This document shows, piece by piece, positions 35,831 through 44,590 of a stretch of 64,000 bases of DNA. The stretch spans positions 434,001 to 498,000 of the forward strand of contig NZ_JACVUI010000003.1 of the NCBI RefSeq assembly GCF_016624945.1, in the 5' to 3' direction. Numbering within the stretch: the stretch's first letter is position 1; each line of letters opens with the position of its first letter. Origin of the DNA: Acinetobacter sp. S54 (GTDB taxonomy: Bacteria; Pseudomonadota; Gammaproteobacteria; Pseudomonadales; Moraxellaceae). The translations under genes were made by a program, and so were the position numbers. The notes below the pieces were generated by a model. It did no database searches and was not told the DNA's origin. It worked only from the letters and a program-made list of their open reading frames with translations.

Positions 35831-38800
35831 ATATTTTTGCTTTATTTGTTCATCGTCCGGTTGCGAGTGTACTACTGGCGATTGCGATTAGCTTATTGGG
35901 TATATTGGCATATTTTCGTTTACCTGTGGCAGCTTTGCCTCAAGCGGATATTCCAACCATCGTAGTACGTGCAAGTTTACCCGGGGCTAGCCCTGAAAGT
36001 ATGTCTGCTACAGTCGCGACCCCCTTGGAGCGTGCCATGATGGGGGTGTCTGGAGTCAAAGCAATTAATTCATCGAGTAGTCAAAACTCGACACAGGTGA
36101 TTCTGCATTTTGATCTGGATACAGATATTAATGAAGCTGCGCGAGAAGTGCAGGCAGCTATTAATGCAGCGATATCTCAGTTGCCATCAGGTATGCCTAG
36201 TCCTCCCGAATACTTCAAGATTAACCCGAGTCAAAGTCCAATTTTTTATCTTGCACTTAGTTCCAAGTATTTATCTGCAGGTAAACTTTATGAATTGGCA
36301 ACTCACCAATTGCAACCCAATCTAGCCCAAGTCAGTGGTGTGGGAGAAGTTGAAATTGATGGTGCTTCATTGCCTGCGGTTCGTGTGGTGTTAAATCCAA
36401 ATGCTTTGATGTCTCAAGGGATATCTTTGGAACAAGTGCGAGAGGCTGTTGAAAAAAGTAACGTTGTTCAGTCGCTAGGAGTAATTGAGAATAAAAAAAA
36501 TCGCTGGCAAGTGGCACTTTCAAGCCATTTAAAGGATGCTCAAGATTTTGCAAATTTAATTATCCATCAAACACCGCAAGGTATCGTTAGACTTAAAGAT
36601 GTCGCCGAAGTGGAGGATTCTGTTGAAAATCGGTATGTCAGCGGTTTTCATAATGGTGAGCCTGCGGTAATTATTAAAATTAGCCGACAACCTAATGCTA
36701 ATACCATCGCAACGATTGAAAAAATTAAAGCAAGGCTACCCGAATTAAACGCTCTGATACCTGCGGATGCTCAGTTGACAACGGTTATGGACGGTTCAAA
36801 AATTATTCATGCAGGGTTAAAAGAAGCGCGTGATACGTTACTTTTTTCCATAATGTTAGTCGTAATCGTAGTCGCACTTATGTTGGGACGATTACAAAGT
36901 GCGATTGTGCCGACAATTGCTATGTTAGTTACGTTAATTGGTGCAACAAGCTTAGTTTATCTGGCGGGTTTTTCTCTTAATAATTTATCCATTATGGCAG
37001 TCATTGTGGCAATTGGACTCGTAGTAGATGATGCCATCGTGGTACTTGAAAATATTGAACGACACATCGAACAGGGACAAAGTCCATTTAATGCGGCTAT
37101 ACAAGGAGTCCGGGAGGTTGGATTCACGTTAGTCGCCATGAATTTAGCGCTCATTGTTATTTTTATTTCAGTGCTATTTATGGGAGGAGTGATTGAACGG
37201 CTATTTCGTGAATTTTCTCTGACACTGGTTTTTATTGTTATTCTTTCTGTTTTTGTTTCTCTGGTTTTGACCCCCAGTTTATCGGCACGCTGTCTGAAAC
37301 CTTTAAATACACAGAACGATCAAGCGTTCTATCGCTATAGCCAGCAGATGATGCAAAGTTTAACTCATCATTATATCCAATCACTGCAATGGATCATACG
37401 TCATGCATATTTGGTGATATTGCTTTGGCTAGGTGCGATAGCAGGCTCTGTTTATTTATATCAGAATTTGCCTAAACGGGTTTTACCTGAACAAGATACA
37501 GGGCGTATTGAATCTTTTATCCGGGGGGATGATGGTTTCTCTTTTCAAATTATGCAACCCAAGATTACGACATTTAGCCAAAGTTTATTAGCGGATCCCG
37601 CAATAAAAGATGTAATTGGAACCTCTGGGGGCGCGGGTGGAACGACTAACTCTTTCTTTATGGTTAGCTTAAAGCCAAAAGCAGAGCGCGAAGGAAAAAC
37701 TACACATGAAATTGCTGAACGAATTCGCCAGAATGCTCCGTGGTTAGCAGGCGCTATTTTTTCGGCAAGAGTACAGCAAGACCTAGAGCTGGATGATCCA
37801 TTTTCTGGAAATAGTGGTCAGGATTATATGCTGTTATTACAATCAGATGATGTTGCATTACTTCGAAAATGGGCACCTAAAGTTGCACAAGCAATGCAAA
37901 AATTACCCGAACTTGAAGAAGTGGAAACGCTTGGCGATGAAGGGGCACAACACGTCACGCTAGATATTGATCGTGAAGCAGCACGGCGACTAGGCGTTAA
38001 TATCGAAAGTATTTCAAGCGTGCTGAACAATTCATTTTCGCAACGACAAATTTCGACTATTTATGATCAGACTAATCAATTTCATGTAGTCATGGAAGTT
38101 GATAAACGTTTTACAGAAAACCCTGAGTCACTGGCAAATGTAAAGGTTCCTAATCAAAATGGTGAATATGTTCCGTTGACTAATTTTGCTACATGGTCTT
38201 ATGGGATCACCAATGATCGCGTATATCGACGCAATCAATATGCTGCAATGGGGATTGGTTATGTACTCAAACATGGCTATACCACTGAGCAAGCTGATAC
38301 GGCAATTCGTGGTGTATTGCCACAAGTTATGCTTCCGAATCAAATTTTTGTCGCCACAGATAAAGATGTGGAGGCTGAAAGTTTACAAGCGGGTTTAAGT
38401 ACACCTGTTTTGCTTGTAGCGGTCATTGTGCTGATTTTTATCGTCTTAGGTGTGACCTATGAAAGCCTGATTCATCCATTCACTATATTATCGACTGTTC
38501 CAGCTGTGGCTTTAGGGGGGGTATTAACGCTTTGGCTATTTAACTTTGAATTTACCCTGATTGCTTTACTCGGTATGTTTTTGCTGATCGGCATTGTAGT
38601 AAAAAATGCCATTTTAATGATCGATTTTACCTTGCAGCAACGTCGTTTGGGGAAAACAGCATTTGAATCAATTTTATCTGCTGCTGCATTACGTTTTCGT
38701 CCTATTTTAATGACGAATACCGCAGCTTTACTAGGAGCTATTCCATTGGCACTCAGTGCAAGTGAAGGTTCTGAATTGCGTCAGCCTTTAGGCGTGGTCA

Positions 38801-38934
38801 TTGTTGGTGGTTTGGCCTTAGGTCAGCTATTAACCCTGTATACCACACCTGTGATGTATTTGCTTTTAGAGAGACTGACTCAGATGCTTAAACAATTCAA
38901 CATTACCAAGGCCTTTGGCTATAAAAATAGATAG
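35827..38934 (+). CDS. RND efflux pump subunit, MdtC/MuxC-like
   Basis: 1035 aa. The start is TTG 35827, overlapping the stop of the previous gene (TTGA), so it depends on translational coupling. The N-terminus reads MNIFALFVHRPVASVLLAIAIS as in MdtC. The relay helix IVAIGLVVDDAIVVLENIERH carries the paired aspartates, and PASS-like LPGASPESMSATVATPLERAM is typical. It should form the mixed trimer with the MdtB-like subunit. Sequence divergence between the two RND genes is large, so this is not a recent duplication. Confidence 0.93.
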   Translation: MNIFALFVHRPVASVLLAIAISLLGILAYFRLPVAALPQADIPTIVVRASLPGASPESMSATVATPLERAMMGVSGVKAINSSSSQNSTQVILHFDLDTDINEAAREVQAAINAAISQLPSGMPSPPEYFKINPSQSPIFYLALSSKYLSAGKLYELATHQLQPNLAQVSGVGEVEIDGASLPAVRVVLNPNALMSQGISLEQVREAVEKSNVVQSLGVIENKKNRWQVALSSHLKDAQDFANLIIHQTPQGIVRLKDVAEVEDSVENRYVSGFHNGEPAVIIKISRQPNANTIATIEKIKARLPELNALIPADAQLTTVMDGSKIIHAGLKEARDTLLFSIMLVVIVVALMLGRLQSAIVPTIAMLVTLIGATSLVYLAGFSLNNLSIMAVIVAIGLVVDDAIVVLENIERHIEQGQSPFNAAIQGVREVGFTLVAMNLALIVIFISVLFMGGVIERLFREFSLTLVFIVILSVFVSLVLTPSLSARCLKPLNTQNDQAFYRYSQQMMQSLTHHYIQSLQWIIRHAYLVILLWLGAIAGSVYLYQNLPKRVLPEQDTGRIESFIRGDDGFSFQIMQPKITTFSQSLLADPAIKDVIGTSGGAGGTTNSFFMVSLKPKAEREGKTTHEIAERIRQNAPWLAGAIFSARVQQDLELDDPFSGNSGQDYMLLLQSDDVALLRKWAPKVAQAMQKLPELEEVETLGDEGAQHVTLDIDREAARRLGVNIESISSVLNNSFSQRQISTIYDQTNQFHVVMEVDKRFTENPESLANVKVPNQNGEYVPLTNFATWSYGITNDRVYRRNQYAAMGIGYVLKHGYTTEQADTAIRGVLPQVMLPNQIFVATDKDVEAESLQAGLSTPVLLVAVIVLIFIVLGVTYESLIHPFTILSTVPAVALGGVLTLWLFNFEFTLIALLGMFLLIGIVVKNAILMIDFTLQQRRLGKTAFESILSAAALRFRPILMTNTAALLGAIPLALSASEGSELRQPLGVVIVGGLALGQLLTLYTTPVMYLLLERLTQMLKQFNITKAFGYKNR

Positions 38935-38946
38935 GAAAATAGAAAC

Positions 38947-40353
38947 GTGATAATTTCAGTTTTATCTAAACATATAATAATTTTTGGCGGGGCATTGTTA
39001 TTGATTGGGTGTGGCTCAAATACCGTGACACGTCCACCAGTGTATCATCAACCTCTGATTCAGGCAGATATACATTATAAATATGCAGATCTAGATTGGG
39101 TGCAAACTCAAAATTTGGTAATAAACAGATCTCAGTGGTGGCAACTTTATCATGATGCTCAACTGAATAGTTTGATTGAGCAACTGGATGCAGAAAACCT
39201 TACATTAAAGCAGGCTGAAGCACGTTATCGCAGTGCGAATGCTTTACTCGATGTACAACGTGCGGCACGGTTACCGACGTTAAGTATAGAAAGTGGAGCA
39301 AATCGTAACGGCAGTAAAAACAGTGAAGTGAATAATCAATTTAGCGCTGCTATACAAGCAAGCTGGGTACCGGATTTATGGGGGCGGGTTGCTAAGAGCA
39401 TTGAAGCGCAACAAGCTAATCTCGACGCTTCACAGGCTGACTTAGCCGCGGTTAAACTCAACCAGCAGCTTTTAGCTGCCCAAAGTTACTGGAATATTCG
39501 ACTACTGGATTTACAGCTTGATGTACTTAAGCAAACAGAACAAAGCTATGGACGATCTGTTCAGATTTTAAATAATCAATATCAGGCAGGCATGATTGCC
39601 CGTGCCGATGTCATTCAGGCAGAAACTCAGCTTAAACAAGTTGAAATTCAACGAATTGAACGACAACGTGAACGCAATTTACAAGAAAATATACTTGCTG
39701 TATTACTGGGTCAAACCGTCGCAAAGTTTCAACTCGCCAAGCAACCCTATCAATTTCATGTGCCTAGGATTCCTTTAGAGATACCAAGTCGTTTACTCGT
39801 ACAACGACCAGATGTGATTCGTAGTGAACGAGAATTGGCTACCATGCATGCACAGCTTGGGCTGGCACAAACAGCATGGCTTCCTGATGTCAGTATTGGT
39901 TTAAACGCAAGCGCCAATAGCAATTTATTTTCACAGCTTTTTCAATCACCTAATTATCTTTGGTCGATGGGATTGAGTACCGTAGCGACAGTATTTGAAG
40001 GTGGAAAACGAAAAGCTGAAATAGATCAGGCACAGGCCAATTATGACGAAAAGTTAGCAGCTTATAAGCACGCAGTTTTAACAGGGTGGAAAGAGGTTGA
40101 GGATAGCTTGTTGCAATCCACAAGTTTAAGTCAACAAGCGATTCAACAAGTCCAATTACTCAATCTAGCCAGTGAAAATGAACGTGTCGTGACTCAGCGT
40201 TATAATTCGGGGCTGGTGAGTTATTTAGAAGTTGTCACGGCTCAAAACCTGCGTTTACAAGCTGAACAAGAACGACTTGAATTACAACAGCGGCAGTTAA
40301 TGAATTCAATGCAATTAATTGCAGCATTAGGAACAGGATGGGACCTCGAATAG
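38947..40353 (+). CDS. Outer-membrane efflux lipoprotein, NodT/OpmB family
   Basis: 468 aa from GTG 38947 (AGGAAAA about 8 nt before it). The signal sequence ends in the lipobox LIGC, so the protein is lipid-anchored. Family repeats of the TolC barrel are visible: WWQLYHDAQLNSLIEQL, ASWVPDLWGRVAKSIEAQQA, and AYKHAVLTGWKEVEDSLLQS near the end. It provides the exit duct for the MdtABC-like pump encoded just upstream. The order adaptor-RND-RND-channel is that of muxABC-opmB in Pseudomonas. Confidence 0.93.
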   Translation: MIISVLSKHIIIFGGALLLIGCGSNTVTRPPVYHQPLIQADIHYKYADLDWVQTQNLVINRSQWWQLYHDAQLNSLIEQLDAENLTLKQAEARYRSANALLDVQRAARLPTLSIESGANRNGSKNSEVNNQFSAAIQASWVPDLWGRVAKSIEAQQANLDASQADLAAVKLNQQLLAAQSYWNIRLLDLQLDVLKQTEQSYGRSVQILNNQYQAGMIARADVIQAETQLKQVEIQRIERQRERNLQENILAVLLGQTVAKFQLAKQPYQFHVPRIPLEIPSRLLVQRPDVIRSERELATMHAQLGLAQTAWLPDVSIGLNASANSNLFSQLFQSPNYLWSMGLSTVATVFEGGKRKAEIDQAQANYDEKLAAYKHAVLTGWKEVEDSLLQSTSLSQQAIQQVQLLNLASENERVVTQRYNSGLVSYLEVVTAQNLRLQAEQERLELQQRQLMNSMQLIAALGTGWDLE

Positions 40354-40382
40354 TGTAGTAAAAATTAATGTTAATTAAAATT

Positions 40383-40401
40383 GATAGTAATTCTCATTAC
40401 T
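40383..40401 (+). promoter_or_regulatory. Fur box upstream of the FecI-like sigma gene
   Basis: gatagtaattctcattact; on the other strand it reads agtaatgagaattactatc, which agrees with the Fur consensus at 15 of 19 positions by my count. It ends 40 bp before the sigma gene start. Confidence 0.8.
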
Positions 40402-40441
40402 GATACATTAGCCACATTTCTGACGATGTGGCGTTACTCTC

Positions 40442-40957
40442 ATGACGGCAAATCAACAAATTATCACCCACTATATAGCAGAGCTATATAAAGCTCACTA
40501 TGGCTGGTTATATGGTTGGTTGTATAAAAAACTAGGCTCGGCTGAAAATGCCGAAGATGTCTTGCAGGATACATTTACTAAACTGATCCGTAGTCAGGGA
40601 TTACTAGAAATTCAACAGCCCAAGGCATATTTAACCACCACGGCAAAACGAATTTTAATTGATCGGGCGCGGCATCAAAAAATAGAACAGGCATATCTGG
40701 AATATTTAACTCAGCAAAATTTAACCTACGATATTAGTCCAGAACAAACGATACTCGCGATTGATATACTGAATACACTTGCACAAGTTCTGGATGGGTT
40801 GGCTGAACGACAACAACTTGCATTTCTCATGCATTATATTGATGACTTAAGTCTAGTCGATATTGCACATCAATTAAACGTCAGTACTAAAACCGTTCAC
40901 CATGATTTAGTTAAAGCATTAAGCCATTGTTATGCTGTGTTAAAATCAGATCTATAA
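40442..40957 (+). CDS. ECF sigma factor, FecI-type
   Basis: 171 aa with only the sigma-2 and sigma-4 regions, as in FecI. Region 2: YGWLYGWLYKKLGSAENAEDVLQDTFTKLI; region 4: GLAERQQLAFLMHYIDDLSLVDIAHQLNVSTKTVHHDL. Such factors direct RNA polymerase to TonB-receptor genes once released by their FecR partner. It is transcribed behind a Fur box, so it is made in iron shortage. The fecR gene follows 28 bp downstream. Its likely targets are the two identical promoters at 31395 and 41977. Confidence 0.94.
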   Translation: MTANQQIITHYIAELYKAHYGWLYGWLYKKLGSAENAEDVLQDTFTKLIRSQGLLEIQQPKAYLTTTAKRILIDRARHQKIEQAYLEYLTQQNLTYDISPEQTILAIDILNTLAQVLDGLAERQQLAFLMHYIDDLSLVDIAHQLNVSTKTVHHDLVKALSHCYAVLKSDL

Positions 40958-40985
40958 ATCTATCCTTATAATAAGACGAATTTTC

Positions 40986-41957
40986 ATGTCAAAACTTGAC
41001 CAACAACTTGTAGATGAAGCAGCAGAATGGTTGATCACATTAAGTTCAGGACATTATTCTCAGGATGATTTGGCCCAATTAGAAAGCTGGAAACAACAAA
41101 GTCCTGAACACTTAAAAACCTTTGAAGAGCTACAACAATTTTTAAATCAAATGGATGTACTCAAGGCGCAAAGTGTTCGATCCCAACATCCAATTATTCA
41201 AAATAATATTTTAAGAAAAAGAAGCACCAAGAAGAAATCAGCAAGTTTGTTGTGGGGAAGCAGTTTAATCATTGCTGTGATCACTGCTTGGATTGTTTCG
41301 CAACTGCCTTATCAGCGCTGGAATGCAGATCATTCTACTCAAGCACAGCAATGGCAGAATAATATTCTGTCTGATCAAAGCTCAATTCAGATGGCAGGAC
41401 AAACGGCTTATAATCTGCAATACAACCTTGATCAACGAAAGATACATTTGTTTGAAGGTAATATTCTGGTTAATGTTGCCAAAGATCATGCACGGCCTTT
41501 CGTGGTTGATTTAGGTGATATTCAAGTACAGGCACTTGGGACAAAATTTATTGTCAACTACGATCATAATCAGGTTCGTGTTAGCATGATTGAATCAAAA
41601 ACCAAGATTTATTCATTGCATCATCACTTTGAACCTATTGTGCTTGAAACTGGTCAAAGATTTAATTTCAATGGTGAGCAAATTCAAATAGAAAGCATTC
41701 ATCCAGATGTTTTACAAAAATCTTGGCAAAGTAAAAAATTAGTTGTGAATGATATGGCGCTAGATCAGGTATTAGACATGCTGGAAAGCTACCAATCTAG
41801 TAAATACATTTATAGTCGCAAAATATTAAGCCAATACCGAGTTAATGCGGTATTACCTCTGGATGATCCTGATTCAGCCATGCAATTATTGAAAGATCAA
41901 CTTCGTCTAGATACTTATGCTGTTGGTGGTTTATTCACTGTAATTAAAAAAAATTAA
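40986..41957 (+). CDS. FecR-family sigma regulator
   Basis: 323 aa. N-terminal cytoplasmic sigma-binding part (EAAEWLITLSSG, LAQLESWKQQSPEHLKTFEEL), one membrane span at about residues 86-103 (SLLWGSSLIIAVITAWIV), and a periplasmic FecR domain (QVQALGTKFIVNYDHNQVRVSMIES). A C-terminal STN-like portion (MALDQVLDMLESYQSSKYI, DPDSAMQLLKDQL) should touch the receptor's signalling domain. It carries the signal from the ligand-loaded TonB receptor to the sigma factor encoded just upstream. Confidence 0.93.
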   Translation: MSKLDQQLVDEAAEWLITLSSGHYSQDDLAQLESWKQQSPEHLKTFEELQQFLNQMDVLKAQSVRSQHPIIQNNILRKRSTKKKSASLLWGSSLIIAVITAWIVSQLPYQRWNADHSTQAQQWQNNILSDQSSIQMAGQTAYNLQYNLDQRKIHLFEGNILVNVAKDHARPFVVDLGDIQVQALGTKFIVNYDHNQVRVSMIESKTKIYSLHHHFEPIVLETGQRFNFNGEQIQIESIHPDVLQKSWQSKKLVVNDMALDQVLDMLESYQSSKYIYSRKILSQYRVNAVLPLDDPDSAMQLLKDQLRLDTYAVGGLFTVIKKN

Positions 41958-41976
41958 AAACAATATCAAATTTTTT

Positions 41977-42010
41977 TCCTGTTTTAATTTCTGAAACGTC
42001 TTAGTTAATA
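41977..42010 (+). promoter_or_regulatory. Putative ECF-sigma promoter of the TonB receptor gene
   Basis: TCCT (41977-41980), 16 bp, CGTC (41997-42000) within aaacgtcttagttaata (41994-42010). Identical over 17 nt and in spacing to the site at 31395-31428. The transcription start would be about 25-30 bp before the receptor ATG. Confidence 0.78.
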
Positions 42011-42040
42011 GGCAAATATAAATGATGTAAGGAAATTAAA

Positions 42041-44467
42041 ATGGGGTCTATTCGTCGTCCATTTCTCAATCCAAAACCTTTGGTTTTAGCGATTCATATA
42101 GCGACTTTCTCAATTGCTGCATTGCCACTGCTTGCTCATGCAGCTCCAACACAGGTCAATATACCCGCTGGAAATCTGGCGCAGGTACTTAACCTTTATG
42201 CGTTGGAACAAGGGGTTAATATTATTTTTGACAGTACCTTGCTGTCTGGTATTAAAAGTCAGGGAATACAAGGTAGTTATGAAATTAATGACGGTTTTAC
42301 AGAGTTATTAAAGAATACCAATTATCAAATAAAACAAACATCAAACGGTTATCGTTTAGAAAAAAGGGCAGTGAATGCCAAAAAAGAAGAAGTTGTTAAA
42401 TTAACTCCATTACAGTCCGAGGCAAATCAGCTTAAACGCACTGGCTTGGCGGGAACTTCAGGGTCTGTATTACCCACGATTACTTTAGAGGCCGAAAATC
42501 AGGATGCGCCATTAAAGCGTATCAATACCGTTGGGGTATTAGGCAATAAAAGTGTAATTGATACACCCTACTCAATTACCACGAAGACAGCAGAAGAGAT
42601 TGAAACCAGACAAACAAACTCTTTAGGTAAAATTTTTGTAGGTGATCCAAGTATTGTCACAGAAGTTAATTCATATAGCAGTGGATGGAGCACACCAGTT
42701 TCAATTCGTGGTTTAAAGCTTGATGAAACGAATGGTTATAAAGTGAATGGTTATTCGGTCAGTGCATGGGGAGGAGAATTCCCTGTTGAGCTTGCCCAGA
42801 ATGTAATGGCTTTAAAAGGTTTATCAGGCTTAATGTATGGTTTTGCAACACCTGGTGGGATTATCAATTATCAAACGAAACAACCTACTGAAGAAAACCT
42901 TCTAAGTACAAAAATAGGTTATCGAAGCGCTGGTATCTTATCTGCGAGTTTGGATGCAGGTGGCCGAGTCGGAGAGGATAAACAATTTGGCTATCGGTTC
43001 AATATCGTTAAGGAAAAAGGTGAGACTTATAATGGTTCAGATGCTGACAATTTAGCAACGGCATTAGCACTTGATTATCGTATTTTGCCAAATTTAGTGT
43101 GGAAAGGGGAGATTCTTTATCAAGATCGACATTTAGATAATGAAGCCTCAATGTTTTCATGGTGGGGGTTTGAAGGTAATAAGCTTCCAAAACCTATTGA
43201 TGGTAGTGATAAACATATCGTAAAAGGTGCATTTTATACGATTCATTCTGCACTTGCACAGACGGGATTGTATTGGCAAATTAATGATGACTGGAAAGCT
43301 GAAATTACTCAGGCAAGAACTAGAAATCGTAATTTTGTGAATAAGACTTTTGCCTATATTTTGAATGAACAAGGTGATTATTCAATAAACATGTACCAAT
43401 TAGGCGGGGAAAGCGTTCGTGATACCAGTCAATTAATGATAAGTGGTTTATTTAATACAGGTTTTATCAAGCATGATTTAGTTTTTGGTGGATCTTTTGA
43501 AAAAAAAGAAATGCGTGATGGAAACTATAACTGGGACGCGAATGTTGCTACAGGCAATATTTATCAACCACAAACCACTTACTATGATAAACCGATGGAC
43601 TTTACTCAAACAGATTCGGGAAATATTTATCAAAAACAAGTTTTTGCAAGTGATACGTTAAGTCTTAATGACCATTGGCAAGCAATTATCGCTGGACGTT
43701 ATATCAACTATAATAATCAGGCGAATACCTATCAAAAAGAAGTCGTTACACCAACCTATGCTTTAATTTATAAACCAATTGAAGATTGGTCATTTTATGC
43801 AAGTTATTCAGAAGCATTGGAAGAAGGTAAAAAAGTCACAAGTGGTTCTGGTCAGCAATATGCAAATGAAGGTCAATATTTAGATCCAACCATTAGTAAA
43901 CAGTATGAAATTGGAACGAAATATCAACAAGATCGATGGCATGCATCCGCTGCTTTATACCGGTTAGAACGTATGGCGACAATCGATGAAACGGTAAATG
44001 GTCAGCTTTACCTTACTCAAAATGGTGAAACTGTTTATCAAGGGTTTGAATTGATGGGGGGATATAAATTTACCCCAGATTTAACTATAAATGCGGGGAT
44101 CAACTTAAATGATCCTAGTATTGAAAAAGTAAGTGAGGCCAATGCAGCCATTAAAGGTAAACGCCCATCAGGAGCTTCAAAGATCCAAGCCGTAGTTCAG
44201 GCTGATTGGAACATCCCTTATATGGAAGGCTTAAGTGTACATGGCGATGTACGTCATTATGGTGATACTTGGTATGATGATGAAAATACCATTAAATTTG
44301 ATGATTACACCTTGGTTAATATTGGTGGTGGCTACCAGACCCGTATTTCAAATAAACCAGTAACTTTCAGAGCTGATATTAATAATTTACTTAATAAAAA
44401 ATACTGGATGAACTCAGGGGCAGGTGAACCTATTACTTTTGTTTTAAGTGCTAAAGTGGACTGGTAA
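42041..44467 (+). CDS. TonB-dependent siderophore receptor with STN signalling domain
   Basis: 808 aa outer-membrane receptor of the FecA/FpvA type. Signal peptide ending LLAHA; the STN domain is at about residues 36-100 (VNIPAGNLAQVLNLYALEQGVNIIFDSTLL). After a linker, the plug domain runs from about residue 170 (DTPYSITTKTAEEIETRQ, VSIRGLKLDETNGYKVNGY, GLMYGFATPGGIINYQTKQP). A 22-strand barrel ends in VLSAKVDW with an aromatic final residue. AAGGAAAT precedes the ATG. The STN domain means it signals through FecR, whose gene is directly upstream. The ligand is unknown; the family suggests a hydroxamate or mixed siderophore, probably foreign. Confidence 0.93.
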   Translation: MGSIRRPFLNPKPLVLAIHIATFSIAALPLLAHAAPTQVNIPAGNLAQVLNLYALEQGVNIIFDSTLLSGIKSQGIQGSYEINDGFTELLKNTNYQIKQTSNGYRLEKRAVNAKKEEVVKLTPLQSEANQLKRTGLAGTSGSVLPTITLEAENQDAPLKRINTVGVLGNKSVIDTPYSITTKTAEEIETRQTNSLGKIFVGDPSIVTEVNSYSSGWSTPVSIRGLKLDETNGYKVNGYSVSAWGGEFPVELAQNVMALKGLSGLMYGFATPGGIINYQTKQPTEENLLSTKIGYRSAGILSASLDAGGRVGEDKQFGYRFNIVKEKGETYNGSDADNLATALALDYRILPNLVWKGEILYQDRHLDNEASMFSWWGFEGNKLPKPIDGSDKHIVKGAFYTIHSALAQTGLYWQINDDWKAEITQARTRNRNFVNKTFAYILNEQGDYSINMYQLGGESVRDTSQLMISGLFNTGFIKHDLVFGGSFEKKEMRDGNYNWDANVATGNIYQPQTTYYDKPMDFTQTDSGNIYQKQVFASDTLSLNDHWQAIIAGRYINYNNQANTYQKEVVTPTYALIYKPIEDWSFYASYSEALEEGKKVTSGSGQQYANEGQYLDPTISKQYEIGTKYQQDRWHASAALYRLERMATIDETVNGQLYLTQNGETVYQGFELMGGYKFTPDLTINAGINLNDPSIEKVSEANAAIKGKRPSGASKIQAVVQADWNIPYMEGLSVHGDVRHYGDTWYDDENTIKFDDYTLVNIGGGYQTRISNKPVTFRADINNLLNKKYWMNSGAGEPITFVLSAKVDW

Positions 44468-44549
44468 ATGAACATATTGTGGATTAATTTACTATTATTG
44501 GCTCATTGGCTTTAAAATTAACGTGGTAAATTAATCTTAGGTAAAAACG

Positions 44550-44579
44550 AAGGAGCTTTACTAGCTCCTTTGTTTTTTA
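44550..44579. terminator. Bidirectional terminator between the receptor and aspA genes
   Basis: aaggagct (44550-44557) pairs with agctcctt (44563-44570), and T-runs follow on both strands. Confidence 0.88.
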
Positions 44580-44590
44580 TATTTATCAAT

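Noticed and set aside
35827..38934. Recent duplication of the RND gene
   Set aside because: The two RND proteins differ throughout and match the separate MdtB and MdtC types, so the pair is ancient.
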